A DNA stretch of 64,000 nt, taken from NCBI GenBank assembly GCA_963748545.1, contig CAVVJO010000036.1:124001-188000 (forward strand). Reading direction: 5' to 3'. The notes below the pieces were generated by a model, which was given only the letters and a program-made list of their open reading frames with translations, was not told where the DNA came from and ran no database searches. Below, piece by piece: positions 1 to 10,266 of the stretch. Numbering within the stretch: position 1 is the stretch's first letter; every line of letters begins with the position of its first letter. The translations under genes and the position numbers were made by a program. The stretch is from Roseiarcus sp963748545. Lineage in GTDB: Bacteria > Pseudomonadota > Alphaproteobacteria > Rhizobiales > Beijerinckiaceae.

Positions 1-1266
1 GTCGGCGACGACGCCCAATCGATCTATTCCTTCCGCGCCGCGACGGTGCGCAACATCCTCGACTTTCCCAAAGCTTTCGAGCCGCCGGCGCGCGTCGTCA
101 CGCTCGATCGCAACTACCGCTCGACCCAGGCGATCCTGTCCGCCGCCAACGCCGTCATCGCGCTCGCGCCCGAGCGCTTCGCCAAGGAGCTCTGGACCGA
201 CCGCAGGGACGGAGCGGCGCCCGCGCTGGTCACCGTCGCCGAGGAGGCCGACCAGGCGCGCTACGTCGCGACCGCCGTGCTGGCCAATCGGGAAAGGGGC
301 GCGGCGCTGAAATCGCAAGCGGTGCTGTTCCGCGCCTCGCACCATAGCGCGGCGCTCGAATTGGAGTTGACCCGGCGCAATATCCCGTTCGTGAAATTCG
401 GCGGCCTGAAATTCCTCGACGCGGCGCATGTCAAAGATACGCTGTCGCTGATGCGCTTCGCCGAGAACCCGCGCGACCGGGTCGCGGGCTTTCGCGTCGC
501 CCAGCTTCTGCCCGGCGTCGGTCCCAAGATCGCCGAGACCATCGTCAGGGCGGCCGCCGAGGACGACGGCTTTGTGGCGATGTCCGCATTGGCGCTGCCG
601 GCCAAGGCGCGGGACGGCTTCGCGGGCTTTGCCGAGCTTCTGCGGCGGTTGGCTTCGCGCGCGGCGCCCTGGCCAGGCGAACTCGCCGACGCCGTCGCCT
701 GGCTTAGCCCCCAGATCGAGGCGCGTTACGACGACTGGGCGGCGCGGATCGGCGATCTCGAGGCGCTCGAGCGCATCGCCGGTTCGTTCGCCTCGCGCGA
801 GCGTTTCTTGAGCGAGCTCACCCTCGACCCCCCCGACGCCACCAGCGACGAGGCCGGGCCGCCGCTCCGCGACGAGGACTATCTGATCCTCTCGACCATC
901 CACTCGGCCAAGGGACAGGAGTGGGGACATGTGTTCGTCTTGAACTGCGTCGACGGCTGCATCCCCTCGGATCTTGCGACCGGCTCGTCGGCGGAGATCG
1001 AGGAGGAGCGCCGGCTTCTCTATGTGGCGATGACCCGGGCGAAGGACGAGCTGGCGCTGATCGTTCCGCAGCGCTTCTATGTCCACAATCAACCGAAGAA
1101 CGGCGACCGGAGCGTGTTCGCCGGCCGCACCCGCTTCATCCCGCCCCCGTTGCTCAAGCACTTCGACCGCCAGACCTGGCCGGCCGCGCCGGCGTCTCCG
1201 GCGCGTGCGCCGTCGGACGGCCCGCGCGTGGATGTCGCCGCACGGATGCGGGCGATGTGGCGGTGA
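1..1266 (+). CDS. UvrD/PcrA-type ATP-dependent DNA helicase, 5'-truncated
   Basis: C-terminal part of a superfamily 1 helicase; the frame is open from base 1, so the start and Walker A lie outside the window. The first residues, VGDDAQSIYSFR, are the Q-S-I-Y stretch after the DExx box (motif III). LDRNYRST (about nt 103-126) is motif IV. STIHSAKGQEW (about nt 893-925) is motif V and RRLLYVAMTRAKDEL (about nt 1012-1056) is motif VI. These enzymes unwind DNA 3' to 5' in repair and replication restart. The helicase family is secure, but UvrD, PcrA and Rep cannot be separated on this fragment. The stop TGA at 1264-1266 is about 100 bp before the next gene, ppk2. Confidence 0.93.
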   Translation, partial: VGDDAQSIYSFRAATVRNILDFPKAFEPPARVVTLDRNYRSTQAILSAANAVIALAPERFAKELWTDRRDGAAPALVTVAEEADQARYVATAVLANRERGAALKSQAVLFRASHHSAALELELTRRNIPFVKFGGLKFLDAAHVKDTLSLMRFAENPRDRVAGFRVAQLLPGVGPKIAETIVRAAAEDDGFVAMSALALPAKARDGFAGFAELLRRLASRAAPWPGELADAVAWLSPQIEARYDDWAARIGDLEALERIAGSFASRERFLSELTLDPPDATSDEAGPPLRDEDYLILSTIHSAKGQEWGHVFVLNCVDGCIPSDLATGSSAEIEEERRLLYVAMTRAKDELALIVPQRFYVHNQPKNGDRSVFAGRTRFIPPPLLKHFDRQTWPAAPASPARAPSDGPRVDVAARMRAMWR

Positions 1267-1368
1267 TCTTCGGCGCTCCCCGCAAAGGACGCGCCGGCGC
1301 CTTCGATTGACATTGCGCGCGGTTGCGGGCCACGTGACGGTTCAACGACAGCTGGGGAGAACAAGTTT

Positions 1369-2271
1369 ATGCCGCGCAAGGATATCATGGATGCGGTGGG
1401 GAAGTTCACCGATCCCTTTCGCGTCACGAAGGGCAAGAGCTTTCGCCTGAAGGACTTCGATCCCGGCGATACGCAGGGGCTCAAGATGGACAAGGAGGAG
1501 GCGTCCGGTCTCCTTCAGCGGGGCACGGAATGGTTGGCGATGGAGCAGGATATCCTCTACGCGCAGGATTCCTGGTCCGTGCTGCTGGTGTTCCAGGCGA
1601 TGGATGCGGCAGGCAAAGACGGCACGATCAAGCACGTCATGTCGCCGATCAATCCGCAGGGATGCGAGGTCCATTCGTTCAAGCAGCCCTCCCAGGAGGA
1701 GCTTTCGCACGATTTCCTGTGGCGCTACGCCACCAAAGTTCCCCAGCGCGGCCGGATCGGCATCTTCAACCGCTCCTACTACGAAGAGGTGCTCGTCGTG
1801 CGCGTGCACCAGGCGTTGCTCAAGCCGCAGAAGCTGCCGCCGAAGCTCCTCAGTAAGACGATCTGGGACGAGCGGCTCGGCGACATCGCGCGGTTCGAGG
1901 ACTACCTCACGCGCCAGGGCGTGGTGGTCCTCAAGTTCTTCCTCAACCTGTCGCGCAAGGAGCAGAAGAAGCGTTTCATCGAGCGCCTCGACAAGCCCGA
2001 GAAGAACTGGAAGTTCTCGGCCGCCGACATTCGCGAACGCGGCTACTGGGACGACTACATGCACGCCTATGAGAAGGCGATCCAGGCGACGGCGACGAAA
2101 GACGCGCCGTGGTTCGTGGTGCCGGCGGACAACAAATGGTTCACCCGGCTCGTCGTCGCCGCGGCGATCGTCGAGGCGGTGGAGAAGCTCGATCTGAAAT
2201 ATCCGAAGGTCACGGCGGAGCAAAAGAAAGACCTCGCCGCCGCGCGCATCGAACTCGAGGCGGAAAAGTAG
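1369..2271 (+). CDS. ppk2: PPK2-family polyphosphate kinase
   Basis: A 300-residue protein of the PPK2 family, which moves phosphate between inorganic polyphosphate and nucleotides. The Walker A-like loop AMDAAGKDGTIK is at about residues 77-88, and the Walker B/lid segment GRIGIFNRSYYEEV is at about 128-141. The length fits a one-domain PPK2. Subclass, and so ADP/GDP versus AMP preference, cannot be settled by eye. The start ATG follows a purine-rich ggggaga. The next gene, a Na/Pi cotransporter, begins 14 bp after the stop, so the two probably share a transcript and together handle phosphate uptake and storage. Confidence 0.92.
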   Translation: MPRKDIMDAVGKFTDPFRVTKGKSFRLKDFDPGDTQGLKMDKEEASGLLQRGTEWLAMEQDILYAQDSWSVLLVFQAMDAAGKDGTIKHVMSPINPQGCEVHSFKQPSQEELSHDFLWRYATKVPQRGRIGIFNRSYYEEVLVVRVHQALLKPQKLPPKLLSKTIWDERLGDIARFEDYLTRQGVVVLKFFLNLSRKEQKKRFIERLDKPEKNWKFSAADIRERGYWDDYMHAYEKAIQATATKDAPWFVVPADNKWFTRLVVAAAIVEAVEKLDLKYPKVTAEQKKDLAAARIELEAEK

Positions 2272-2285
2272 ATAGGGACCAGGCC

Positions 2286-3974
2286 ATGGCGACGGCGATT
2301 GCGGTTCTTGGCGGGATCGGGCTGTTCCTGCTCGGGATGACCGTCATGACCGACGGTCTCAAGGCGCTCGCCGGATCGTCGTTGCGCACGGTGCTCGGCA
2401 AGGCGGCGGCGACGCCGCTGTCCGGCGCCTTCTGGGGCGCGATCGTCACGCTGCTCGTGCAGTCGTCGAGCGCGGTGACGATGACCACCATCGGCCTCGT
2501 CAGCGCCGGGCTTTTGACCTTTCCGCAAGGACTTGGCCTCGTGTTCGGGGCCAATATCGGGACGACCGGCACCGCGTGGCTCATTGCGCTGATCGGCGTG
2601 CGCGTGTCGCTCTCGACCTACGCGCTGCCGCTGATCTTCGTCGGCGCGCTGACGAAAGTGTTGACGAGCGGCCGGATCGCGGCGGCGGGCGCGGCGCTCG
2701 CCGGCTTTGCGCTGGTCCTTTACGGCCTGACCAATCTTCAGCAGGGGATGGGCGGGCTCTCGCAAAGCCTGCATCCGTCCGATCTGCCCGACGTGCTCGG
2801 CGCCCCGGGCGTGGCATGGCTCACCGGCTCGATCGGCCTCCTCAAGCTCATCGTCGTCGGTCTCCTGATGACGGCGGTCATGCAGTCCTCGACCGCCTCG
2901 ATCGCCGTCACCATCTCGGCGTTCTACGCCGGGGCGATCGGACTGGAGCAGGGCGCCGCGCTGATCATCGGCCAGAACATCGGCACCGCGACCAGTTCGG
3001 CGCTCGCCGCGATCGGGGCGAGCGTGATGGCCAAACGCCTCGCGCTGGCCTATGTGCTATTCAAAGTGATCGCGGCTGTGATCGCGGTCGCCGCCTTTCC
3101 GCTCACCGCTGCGCTCATGGGACGCCTCGCCCCGTCGATCGACGGCACGACTCTGCTCGCGGCTTATCACACGGCCTATAATGTCGTCGGCGTCGCCGTA
3201 CTTCTGCCAGCGACCCAATGGTTCACCCGCTTCGTCGAGCGGCTTCTGCCCTCCAAAGATCTGGCGCTCGAGCGCTTCCTCGACCCGGCCTCGCTCGCCA
3301 ATCCGGTGGTCGCGGTCGAGGCCGCGCGGCGCGCGGTCGCGGACGCGCTCACCACGATCGCGATCGCCGTCTCTGGTTCGCTCTCGGGCGGGACCGCCGG
3401 CGCCGAGCCGCGCGTCGCAACGGCGGCCACGGCGATCAAGGAGGTGCAGACCTTCCTGTCCGAGCTGAAGGAGCCGCCCGAGACCGAAGCGGAGCGGAGC
3501 CGCATGACAAGCACGCTGCACGCGCTCGATCACGCCTCGCGCCTGGTGGAGGTTCTGGGTGACGGCGGCGGCCTCCCTCAGGCGCCGGCCGCGGACTCGG
3601 ACGATCGTCCTGCAGCCGAGCTTTGCCGCGAGGCCATGCGCGGGACTCAACAGGTTGGCGAATCGATCACCGGGGAATCCGCGCTGAGCGCGCACGCCGC
3701 GCCGATCGGCTGGAGCGTGTCGGCGGACGTGAGCGCGGCGCTCGCCAAGGCGGAAGGCGCGGCCACGGCGCTCGCGGCGATGCTGCGCGCGCATCGCGCC
3801 ACGGTCCTCGCTTCGGTCGCGCCGGGACGGTTGACCGCTTCGGACGCCTTCGCCCGGATCGAGGCGGCGCGGCGCCTAGATCGGATCGCCCATCATGCCT
3901 GGCGTTCGACGGCGCATCTCGTTGGCCGCGGCGAAGAGCCGGAGAACGCTGGGCGGTCCGGATCCTTGTCATAA
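2286..3974 (+). CDS. Na/Pi cotransporter family protein
   Basis: A 562-residue inner-membrane protein of the NptA/PNaS family, predicted to import phosphate with sodium. It has the two inverted repeats typical of the family. The first has LVQSSSAVT (about residues 58-66) and GANIGTT (88-94). The second has MQSSTASIAVT and GQNIGTA further on. After the membrane core comes a soluble helical PhoU-like C-terminal half (roughly from residue 350). I chose ATG 2286 because the hydrophobic repeat begins there; an upstream extension in the same frame would be arginine-rich and overlap ppk2. Placement just after ppk2 supports a phosphate role. Confidence 0.9.
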   Translation: MATAIAVLGGIGLFLLGMTVMTDGLKALAGSSLRTVLGKAAATPLSGAFWGAIVTLLVQSSSAVTMTTIGLVSAGLLTFPQGLGLVFGANIGTTGTAWLIALIGVRVSLSTYALPLIFVGALTKVLTSGRIAAAGAALAGFALVLYGLTNLQQGMGGLSQSLHPSDLPDVLGAPGVAWLTGSIGLLKLIVVGLLMTAVMQSSTASIAVTISAFYAGAIGLEQGAALIIGQNIGTATSSALAAIGASVMAKRLALAYVLFKVIAAVIAVAAFPLTAALMGRLAPSIDGTTLLAAYHTAYNVVGVAVLLPATQWFTRFVERLLPSKDLALERFLDPASLANPVVAVEAARRAVADALTTIAIAVSGSLSGGTAGAEPRVATAATAIKEVQTFLSELKEPPETEAERSRMTSTLHALDHASRLVEVLGDGGGLPQAPAADSDDRPAAELCREAMRGTQQVGESITGESALSAHAAPIGWSVSADVSAALAKAEGAATALAAMLRAHRATVLASVAPGRLTASDAFARIEAARRLDRIAHHAWRSTAHLVGRGEEPENAGRSGSLS

Positions 3975-4023
3975 CTGCGAAACGCGCGCTCACGAAGATG
4001 ACGCGCAGCTGGGAGAGCCTGGG

Positions 4024-6778
4024 ATGAGCATAGCCGAGACCGCTTCGGCGTCGGAGCCTGCGCTGTGGCACGCGATGCCGGCCGAAGACGTCGAGAAGGC
4101 GCTCCGCGTCGATCCCGCGCGTGGCCTCGACCCCGCCGAGGCCGCCGAACGGCTGAAGACCTACGGCGCGAACCGCCTGCCGCAGGGCAAGAAAAAGGGA
4201 CCGTTCGTGCGGTTCCTCGCCCAGTTCAACAACATCCTCGTTTACGTCCTGCTCGCGGCCGGCTTCGTCAAGCTGATGCTGAGTTTGTGGCTGGACGCCT
4301 CGATCATCTTCGCGGTCGTCATCCTCAATTCTCTGCTCGGTTTCATTCAAGAGGGCCGCGCGGAGAAGGCGCTCGAACTCGATCCGCAACATGCTTTCCG
4401 CCGAGGCGCGCACGTTGCGCGGCGGCGAGACGCGGCTCATTCCCGCCGAGGACCTCGCGCCCGGCGACATCGTCCTGCTGGAGTCCGGCGACAAGATCCC
4501 GGCCGACCTGCGTCTGATCGAGGCCAAGAATCTGCGCACCGAGGAGGCGGCGCTGACCGGCGAGTTCGGTGCCGGCCGAGAAGACGACCGGTCCGGTCTC
4601 CGCCAAGGCGACGGTCGGCGACCGCGAGAACATGGCCTTCTCCGGCACGATGGTGGTGTCGGGCCGTGCGACCGGCGTCGTGGTCGCGACCGGGAGCGAG
4701 ACGGAGCTCGGCCGCATCAACCAGCTGCTTGCCGAAGTCAGCGCGCTGGAAACGCCGCTTTTGCGCCAGATCAAGAAGTTCGGCTACGCCATCACCGCGG
4801 TGATCGGCGTCATCAGCGTGCTGCTGTTCTCCTGGGGCCACTGGCTCGGGCACATGACCTTCGTCGAGCTGTTCCAGGCGGTCACCGGCATCGCGGTCTC
4901 GCTGATCCCGGAGGGCTTGCCGGCGCTGATCACGATCACGCTCGCGATCGGCGTGCAGCGCATGGCGCAGCGCCACGCGATCATCCGGCGCCTGCCGGCC
5001 GTCGAGACCCTGGGCTCGGTGTCGCGCATTTGCTCCGACAAGACCGGCACACTGACCTTGATGGAGATGATGGTGACGTCGGTCGTCACCGCCGAAAAAG
5101 CCTATGAGGTCAGCGGCGACGGCTATTCGCCGGGAGGCGAGGTCAAGGAGGGCGGAGCGCGGGTTGCGGCGCCGCCGAAACGCTCGCGCTGATGGGGCGC
5201 GTGTCGTTGCTGTGCAACGACGCCGAGCTGTTTCAGGACGAGGGAAAATGGAAGGTCGAAGGCGATCCGACCGAAGGCGCGCTCTACCCCTTCGCAACGA
5301 AGCTCGGCATGGACCGCGCCGCCGAGGCCGCGGCTTCCCCACGCATCGATGCGATCCCCTTCGAATCCGAGCACAAGTTCATGGCGACCCTGAACCGGTC
5401 GGCAAAGGGGGAGATGTTGCTGGTCAAGGGGGCGCCCGAAGTGATCCTCGACCATTGCGACCGGCAGCAGACGGCGAACGGCCCGGCCCCGATCGACCGC
5501 AACCGTTTCGCGAGCGAGGGCGACCGCCTCGCCGCGCAAGGCGAGCGGGTCCTCGGGCTCGCCTGGTTGCCCGATCCCGGTCTCGCCGCGGGCGGGCTCA
5601 AGCCTGAGGACCTGCCGAAAAATCTGGTTCTGCTGGGGCTCGTGGGCCTCATGGACCCGCCTCGCAAGGAGGCGATCGAGGCGGTCAGGGAATGCCACGG
5701 CGGCGGCATCCGCGTGACGATGATCACCGGCGACCATAAGATCACCGCGGCGGCCATCGCCAAGATGCTCGGCATCGGCGACGGCAAGACCGCCGTGGCG
5801 GGAACCGAGATCGAGGCGATGAACGACGCCGCCCTGCAAGAGTGCGTGCGCGAGGTCGACGTCTTCGCCCGCGCGAGCCCGGAGCACAAGCTGAGGCTCG
5901 TCAAGGCGATCCAGGCAAACGGGCAGATCGTCGCGATGACCGGCGACGGCGTCAACGACGCGCCGGCGCTGAAGAAGGCCGACATCGGCGTCGCCATGGG
6001 CATCAAGGGCACGGAGGTGACCAAGGAGGCGGCGGGGATGATTCTCGCCGACGACAATTTCGCCTCGATCTCGGCGGCGGTGAAGGAAGGCCGCACCGTC
6101 TACAACAACATCGAAAAGGCGATGCTCTTCCTGCTGCCGACCAATGTGGCGCAGGGCGCGGTGATCGCCGTCGCGATCCTGTTCGCGTTCACCTTGCCGA
6201 TCACGGCGCCGCAGGTCCTGTGGGTCAATATGGTGACGTCGGTCGCGCTCGGCCTCGTCATATCGTTCGAGCCGCATGAGGCGGATGTGATGCAACGGCC
6301 GCCCCGGGCGGTCGATCGGCCGATCGTGACCGGCTTCGGCATCTGGCGCATCCTCTTTGTCGGGGCGGCGCTCGTGGTCTACACGCTCGCGGCTTTTTTC
6401 TGGACGAAGGACTACGGCGCCTCCGACGGGATGGCTCGCACCGCCGCCGTCAACGCGATCACGCTCGGCCAGGTCTTCTACCTGCTCAATAGCCGCTACC
6501 TCCTCGAATCCTCGCTTTCCCTTCGCGCCCACCTGGGCAATCCCTATCTCTGGTATGGGATCGGCGCGGTCGTCGTGTTGCAGCTCTTGTTCACTTACGC
6601 GCCGCCGTTCCATGCGATCTTCGGCAACGAATCCCTCCCGCTCTGGGTTTGGCCCTGGCTGATCGGCGGCGGGGTCGCGTTCTTCCTGGTCGTGGAGCTG
6701 GAGAAGGCCGTCATCCGCTCGACGCCCGCCCTGCACCGGGCCGCGACCCACGTCGATGAGGGCGCCGCTGCGACCTGA
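4024..6778 (+). pseudogene. Cation-transporting P-type ATPase (P2-like), frame broken three times as given
   Basis: Reads as one P-type ATPase spread over three frames. The N-terminal cation-ATPase domain starts at ATG 4024 (frame 1). The actuator domain continues in frame 2 from about 4381, then frame 3 carries TGES (restored), PEGLP (about 4908-4922) and the phosphorylation motif CSDKTGTLT (about 5034-5060). Frame 2 from about 5165 carries the nucleotide-binding domain, TGDGVNDAPALK (about 5940-5975) and the last membrane helices. Breaks: an extra base in GAACTC 4375-4380, an extra base in GAGTTC 4562-4567 (restores LTGESVP), and a -1/+2 shift near 5155-5176. All catalytic motifs survive, so sequence error is likelier than decay. 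PEGLP suggests a Ca2+/Mg2+-type pump; the ion is not determined. Confidence 0.85.
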
Positions 6779-7029
6779 GCCGCGTTGCGGATACACGAGC
6801 CGCTACGCGCCTATTGGAGGCTCCTCGATCTCCTGCGCTCGGGGCCGCTGAACCTCCGCGCCGTCAAGCCGTGGGTGGGGGGGCGAGGCAGGACAGCCGC
6901 GGGGCTATTGTCTATATTCGCGTTAAGGCATTGAAATCATTGGAAACCTCGACGCGGAATCGGGCGACGAGGGCATTAAACCTTTGAAATCGTTATGCTT
7001 CTGTCAGAAAACCGCGCCACGCGGTCTCC

Positions 7030-7983
7030 TCAGAAGGTCGCCGCTATGATCTCCGCCGCCTGCTTATGCACCGCGTTGAGGGCGTCCATGGAGTCCGGCC
7101 CTTCCGTGTAGTAGACGGCGGCGAGAAGCGGGGCGCGCCCGGGCGGGCGAAGAATAGCGATGGTGTTCGCCGTGCCGTGATCGCCAGACCCGGTCTTGTC
7201 GCCGATCCCCCAATTCGACGGCAGCCCGGCCCGGAGCCGCTTATCGCCCACCTTGTCGGCGACGAGCCAGGCCTCGAGCTGCGTCCTCGACGCCTCCGAC
7301 AGCGCGACGCCGAGCAGGACCGCCTGCAGGTCGCGCGCCATGGCGAGCGGGCTCGTCGTGTCGCGCGGATCGCCGGGAATTGCGGTGTTGAGCGTCGGCT
7401 CGTCGCGATCGAGCCGCGTGACGGCGTCGCCGAGGGAGCGTGCGAAGGCGGTGAAGCCCGCCGGGCCGCCGATCGCGTTCAGGATCAGATTGGCGGCGGT
7501 GTTATCGCTCCAGTCGATCGCCGCCGCGCAGAGCGCGCCGAGCGTCATGCCGCCCTGATCGACATGCGCCTTGGTCACCGGCGCATAGCTGAGCAGATCG
7601 GCCTGTCCGTAGGGGATGAAGCGCGCGAGATCGTCGGCCCCTGCGTCCACGCGCTTCAGCGCCGCGGCGGAGGCGAGCAGCTTGAAGGTGCTGCACATCG
7701 GAAAGCGCTCGTCGGCGCGGTGGAGCAGGGCGGCTGAGCCGCCAGCGTCGATCACCGCCACGCCGAGCCGACCTCCGGCGCTTCTTTCCAGCGTCGAGAG
7801 CCGCTCGGAGGCCTTGGCGAAAGGGCTCGGCGCCATGGCCGCCGCGCAAGCGCGCTCTGCCGCCGAAACAGCGAGCGCGGCAAGGCCGATCACAAAGGCC
7901 CGGCGCTGGAGGGGCGGCGTCTCGCCGCCCCAGGGCGCGTGAGGGGCGCGCCCTGCGAGAAAGGGCCGAGCTGTCCGGCCCAT
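7030..7983 (-). CDS. bla: Class A beta-lactamase
   Basis: Serine beta-lactamase with the complete class A motif set (numbering from GTG 7986): STFK at 99-102 (nucleophile Ser and Lys), SDN at 160-162, E196-PTLN (the E166/N170 pair) and KTG at 264-266. Cys98 precedes the nucleophile, as in CTX-M-like enzymes. The KTGSGDHG strand lacks the partner cysteine seen in KPC/SME-type carbapenemases. The N-terminus has a twin arginine before a hydrophobic stretch (QRRAFVIGLAALAV), so Tat export is likely. The ATG at 7983-7981 overlaps the TGA of the upstream gene by one base (GTG 7986 is also possible), so translation is probably coupled to the DenD-like gene. It appears chromosomal, with no transposon next to it. 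Confidence 0.93.
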   Translation of the reverse strand: MGRTARPFLAGRAPHAPWGGETPPLQRRAFVIGLAALAVSAAERACAAAMAPSPFAKASERLSTLERSAGGRLGVAVIDAGGSAALLHRADERFPMCSTFKLLASAAALKRVDAGADDLARFIPYGQADLLSYAPVTKAHVDQGGMTLGALCAAAIDWSDNTAANLILNAIGGPAGFTAFARSLGDAVTRLDRDEPTLNTAIPGDPRDTTSPLAMARDLQAVLLGVALSEASRTQLEAWLVADKVGDKRLRAGLPSNWGIGDKTGSGDHGTANTIAILRPPGRAPLLAAVYYTEGPDSMDALNAVHKQAAEIIAATF

Positions 7984-8972
7984 CACGCCGAGACCGCTCC
8001 GCCCAGTTCGTCCTCTATATGTACGCGCACGATCTCGTCGAACGAGGCCTCGGCGCGAAAGCCGAGCGTGAGCGCGCGGCTCGCGTCGAAACGCCTCGGC
8101 CAGCCGGAGACGATCCGCGCGATCGCCGGGTCTGGCTCGCGTCGGATAAGCGCCGTCGCCTTGCGGCCGGCTACTCGTTCGAGCGCGGCGATCTGGTCGC
8201 CGACAGTCGCCGAGCAGCCCGGCATGGTTACGGCGCGGCGGGACCCGAGCGGGCCGAGATCCATGGCCGCCGCGTGGCGGAGAAACCCGACGGCCGAACG
8301 CGGGCTTGCGTGCCAGTGCCGAACATCCTCCGATACCGGCAGGACAGCCTCCTGGCCGATCAGCGGCTCGCGGATGATGTTCGAGAAGAAGCCCGAGGCG
8401 GCCTTGTTCGGCTTGCCGGGTCTCACGCAGATCGTCGGCAGGCGAAGCCCGATTCCATCGAAAAATCCGCGCCTCGAATAGTCGGATAGCAAAAGCTCTG
8501 CGATCGCCTTCTGGGTCCCGTAGCTCGTCAGCGGCGTGGTGAAGAACTCGTCGCCGATCGTTTCCGGGAACGGGGCCCCGAACACCGCGATCGACGAGGC
8601 GAACACCACCCGAGGCCGGTAGCCGGAGGCGAGATGTTCGGCGCGGATGGCGTCGAACAGACTGCGCGTCGCGTCGAGGTTTATCCGATAGCCTTTGTCG
8701 AAATCCGCCTCCGCCTCGCCCGAGACGATGGCCGCGAGATGAACCACGACGTCCGGGCGGGTCGCGATCATCGCTTCGGCCACTCCGGGCGCGGCGATGT
8801 CGGTTGCGCGGGCGACCATACGCCCCGGGACGCCGGCGGGCGCCTTCGGCTCCACCATATCGATCAGCGTCAGCGCGTCGACCGTCCTCCCGTCGGGGCC
8901 GCCGCGCTCGGCGAAGCTTTCCACGAATTTCCGGCCGAGCATACCCGCCGCGCCGGTCACCAGAACATGCAT
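7983..8972 (-). CDS. denD: NAD-dependent epimerase/dehydrogenase, DenD-like (D-erythronate dehydrogenase)
   Basis: A 329-residue extended short-chain dehydrogenase. The Rossmann motif TGAAGMLG is at residues 6-13, the catalytic Y151xxxK155 sits in SYGTQKAIAE, and a serine pair lies near 126. The YGTQKAIAELLL context and overall length fit the DenD/D-erythronate 2-dehydrogenase group, which oxidises four-carbon acid sugars. No tetronate kinase or isomerase is nearby, so substrate is uncertain. I chose ATG 8972 because MHVLVTGAAG is the natural N-terminus; extending upstream would run into the binding-protein gene. The stop overlaps the beta-lactamase start by one base. Confidence 0.8.
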   Translation of the reverse strand: MHVLVTGAAGMLGRKFVESFAERGGPDGRTVDALTLIDMVEPKAPAGVPGRMVARATDIAAPGVAEAMIATRPDVVVHLAAIVSGEAEADFDKGYRINLDATRSLFDAIRAEHLASGYRPRVVFASSIAVFGAPFPETIGDEFFTTPLTSYGTQKAIAELLLSDYSRRGFFDGIGLRLPTICVRPGKPNKAASGFFSNIIREPLIGQEAVLPVSEDVRHWHASPRSAVGFLRHAAAMDLGPLGSRRAVTMPGCSATVGDQIAALERVAGRKATALIRREPDPAIARIVSGWPRRFDASRALTLGFRAEASFDEIVRVHIEDELGGAVSA

Positions 8973-9043
8973 GGGCGAGGTCCCTGAAAACGTAGGCGCC
9001 GCGGCCCGTTCGAGCCGCGGCGCTCCGACGATTGGATTTCCGT

Positions 9044-10153
9044 CTACTTCGCGATTGCGGCGTACTTGCCGTCGCTCCATTTGTTGATGTCGTAGGTCGG
9101 GTCCTTCACGTCCCCCTTGGCGTCGAGCCTGATCGTTCCGAGCACAGTCTCAAACGGCTGACCGCTGGTCAGCGCCTTGGCGACCGCCTTCGGATCGTCG
9201 GAGCCCGCCATCTTCACGCCGTCTGCGATCGCCTGGACGACGCCGTAGCTGAACAGTGTGAAGCCCTCGGGGTTGAAGCCCTGCGCCTTGAACTGGTCGA
9301 GCGCGTGGGCGGCCGTCGGCGACCGGCGTGGGTCGGTAGGGAACGTGAAGAGGGTGCCTTCGCCGGCCGGTCCCGCGATCTGCCAGAATTCGGAGGTCGC
9401 GATGCTGTCGCCGGTCATGAGCTGCGGCTTGTAACCCTGGTCGGCGGCCTGACGCAGGATGAGGCCCGCCTCAGGATGATAGCCGCCGAAGTAGACGAAG
9501 TCCGCGCCGGCGGCTTTCAGCTTGGATACGATGGCGCTGTAGTCCTTGTCGCCGGGATTGATCCCTTCGAACAGGACCTCGGTGACGCCGCCTGCGTTGA
9601 GCTTGTCCTTCACCACGGTCGCCAGGCCTTTGCCGTAGGCCGACTTGTCGTGCAGGATCGCGATCTTCTTGCCTTTGTAGGTCTCGGCGATCCACGGCGC
9701 GACGAAGGCGCCCTGGGCGTCGTCGCGCGGGTAAAGCCGCAGGATGGTCGGATGACCTTTCTCCGTCAGCACCGGGTTCGACGAGGCCGGGCTGATCATC
9801 ACGACGTTGTTCTCGGCGTAGACCTCGGAGGCCGGGATCGACGAGCCCGAGCAGGCATGACCGTCGACGAACTTGATCTGCTGGCCGACGATAAGGTTCG
9901 CCACCGCGACCGCCTGCTTCGGATCGCAGGCGTCGTCCTGCACCACGATCTTGATCTTCTGGCCATTGACTCCGCCGGCCTCGTTGATCGCGGCGGCGGC
10001 GGCTTCAGCGCCTCGCTTCATCTGGTCGCCAATCGAGGCGACCGGGCCGGTCATCGGACCGGCGACCGCGATGACGAGATCGTCCGCCAGTGCGGGGGCG
10101 GCGAGCGCCGCGAGCGCGGTCCCCGCAAGCGACAGAATGACAATGTTGCGCAT
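9044..10153 (-). CDS. Branched-chain amino acid-type ABC transporter substrate-binding protein
   Basis: A 369-residue periplasmic binding protein of the LivJ/LivK family. It has a clear Sec signal peptide (hydrophobic core at about residues 5-20, cleavage around ALA-D), followed by the family opening VIAVAGPMTGPVASIGDQMKRG and two type I periplasmic lobes. A cysteine pair (DDACDPKQ and GHACSGS) matches that in Liv proteins. No permease or ATPase gene is adjacent, so the rest of the transporter must be elsewhere or this is an orphan receptor. The ligand is probably an amino acid; this is not proven. Confidence 0.9.
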   Translation of the reverse strand: MRNIVILSLAGTALAALAAPALADDLVIAVAGPMTGPVASIGDQMKRGAEAAAAAINEAGGVNGQKIKIVVQDDACDPKQAVAVANLIVGQQIKFVDGHACSGSSIPASEVYAENNVVMISPASSNPVLTEKGHPTILRLYPRDDAQGAFVAPWIAETYKGKKIAILHDKSAYGKGLATVVKDKLNAGGVTEVLFEGINPGDKDYSAIVSKLKAAGADFVYFGGYHPEAGLILRQAADQGYKPQLMTGDSIATSEFWQIAGPAGEGTLFTFPTDPRRSPTAAHALDQFKAQGFNPEGFTLFSYGVVQAIADGVKMAGSDDPKAVAKALTSGQPFETVLGTIRLDAKGDVKDPTYDINKWSDGKYAAIAK

Positions 10154-10266
10154 GATTGGCTTCTCCCGGGGAAAGGAGCGACCTTTTGGCCCGCCTTAAG
10201 GCGCGGCGACGGCGTCTCCTTCGCCGGGGCAAGGCGTAGCCGGGATGGCGCGTCCTGGCAACCGCG

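Noticed and set aside
4024..6778. Programmed frameshifting in the P-type ATPase
   Set aside because: Three shifts of different sizes, no slippery heptamer, and two lie in GANNTC.
5123..6796. 557-codon frame opposite the P-type ATPase
   Set aside because: Antisense of conserved ATPase motifs; no family.
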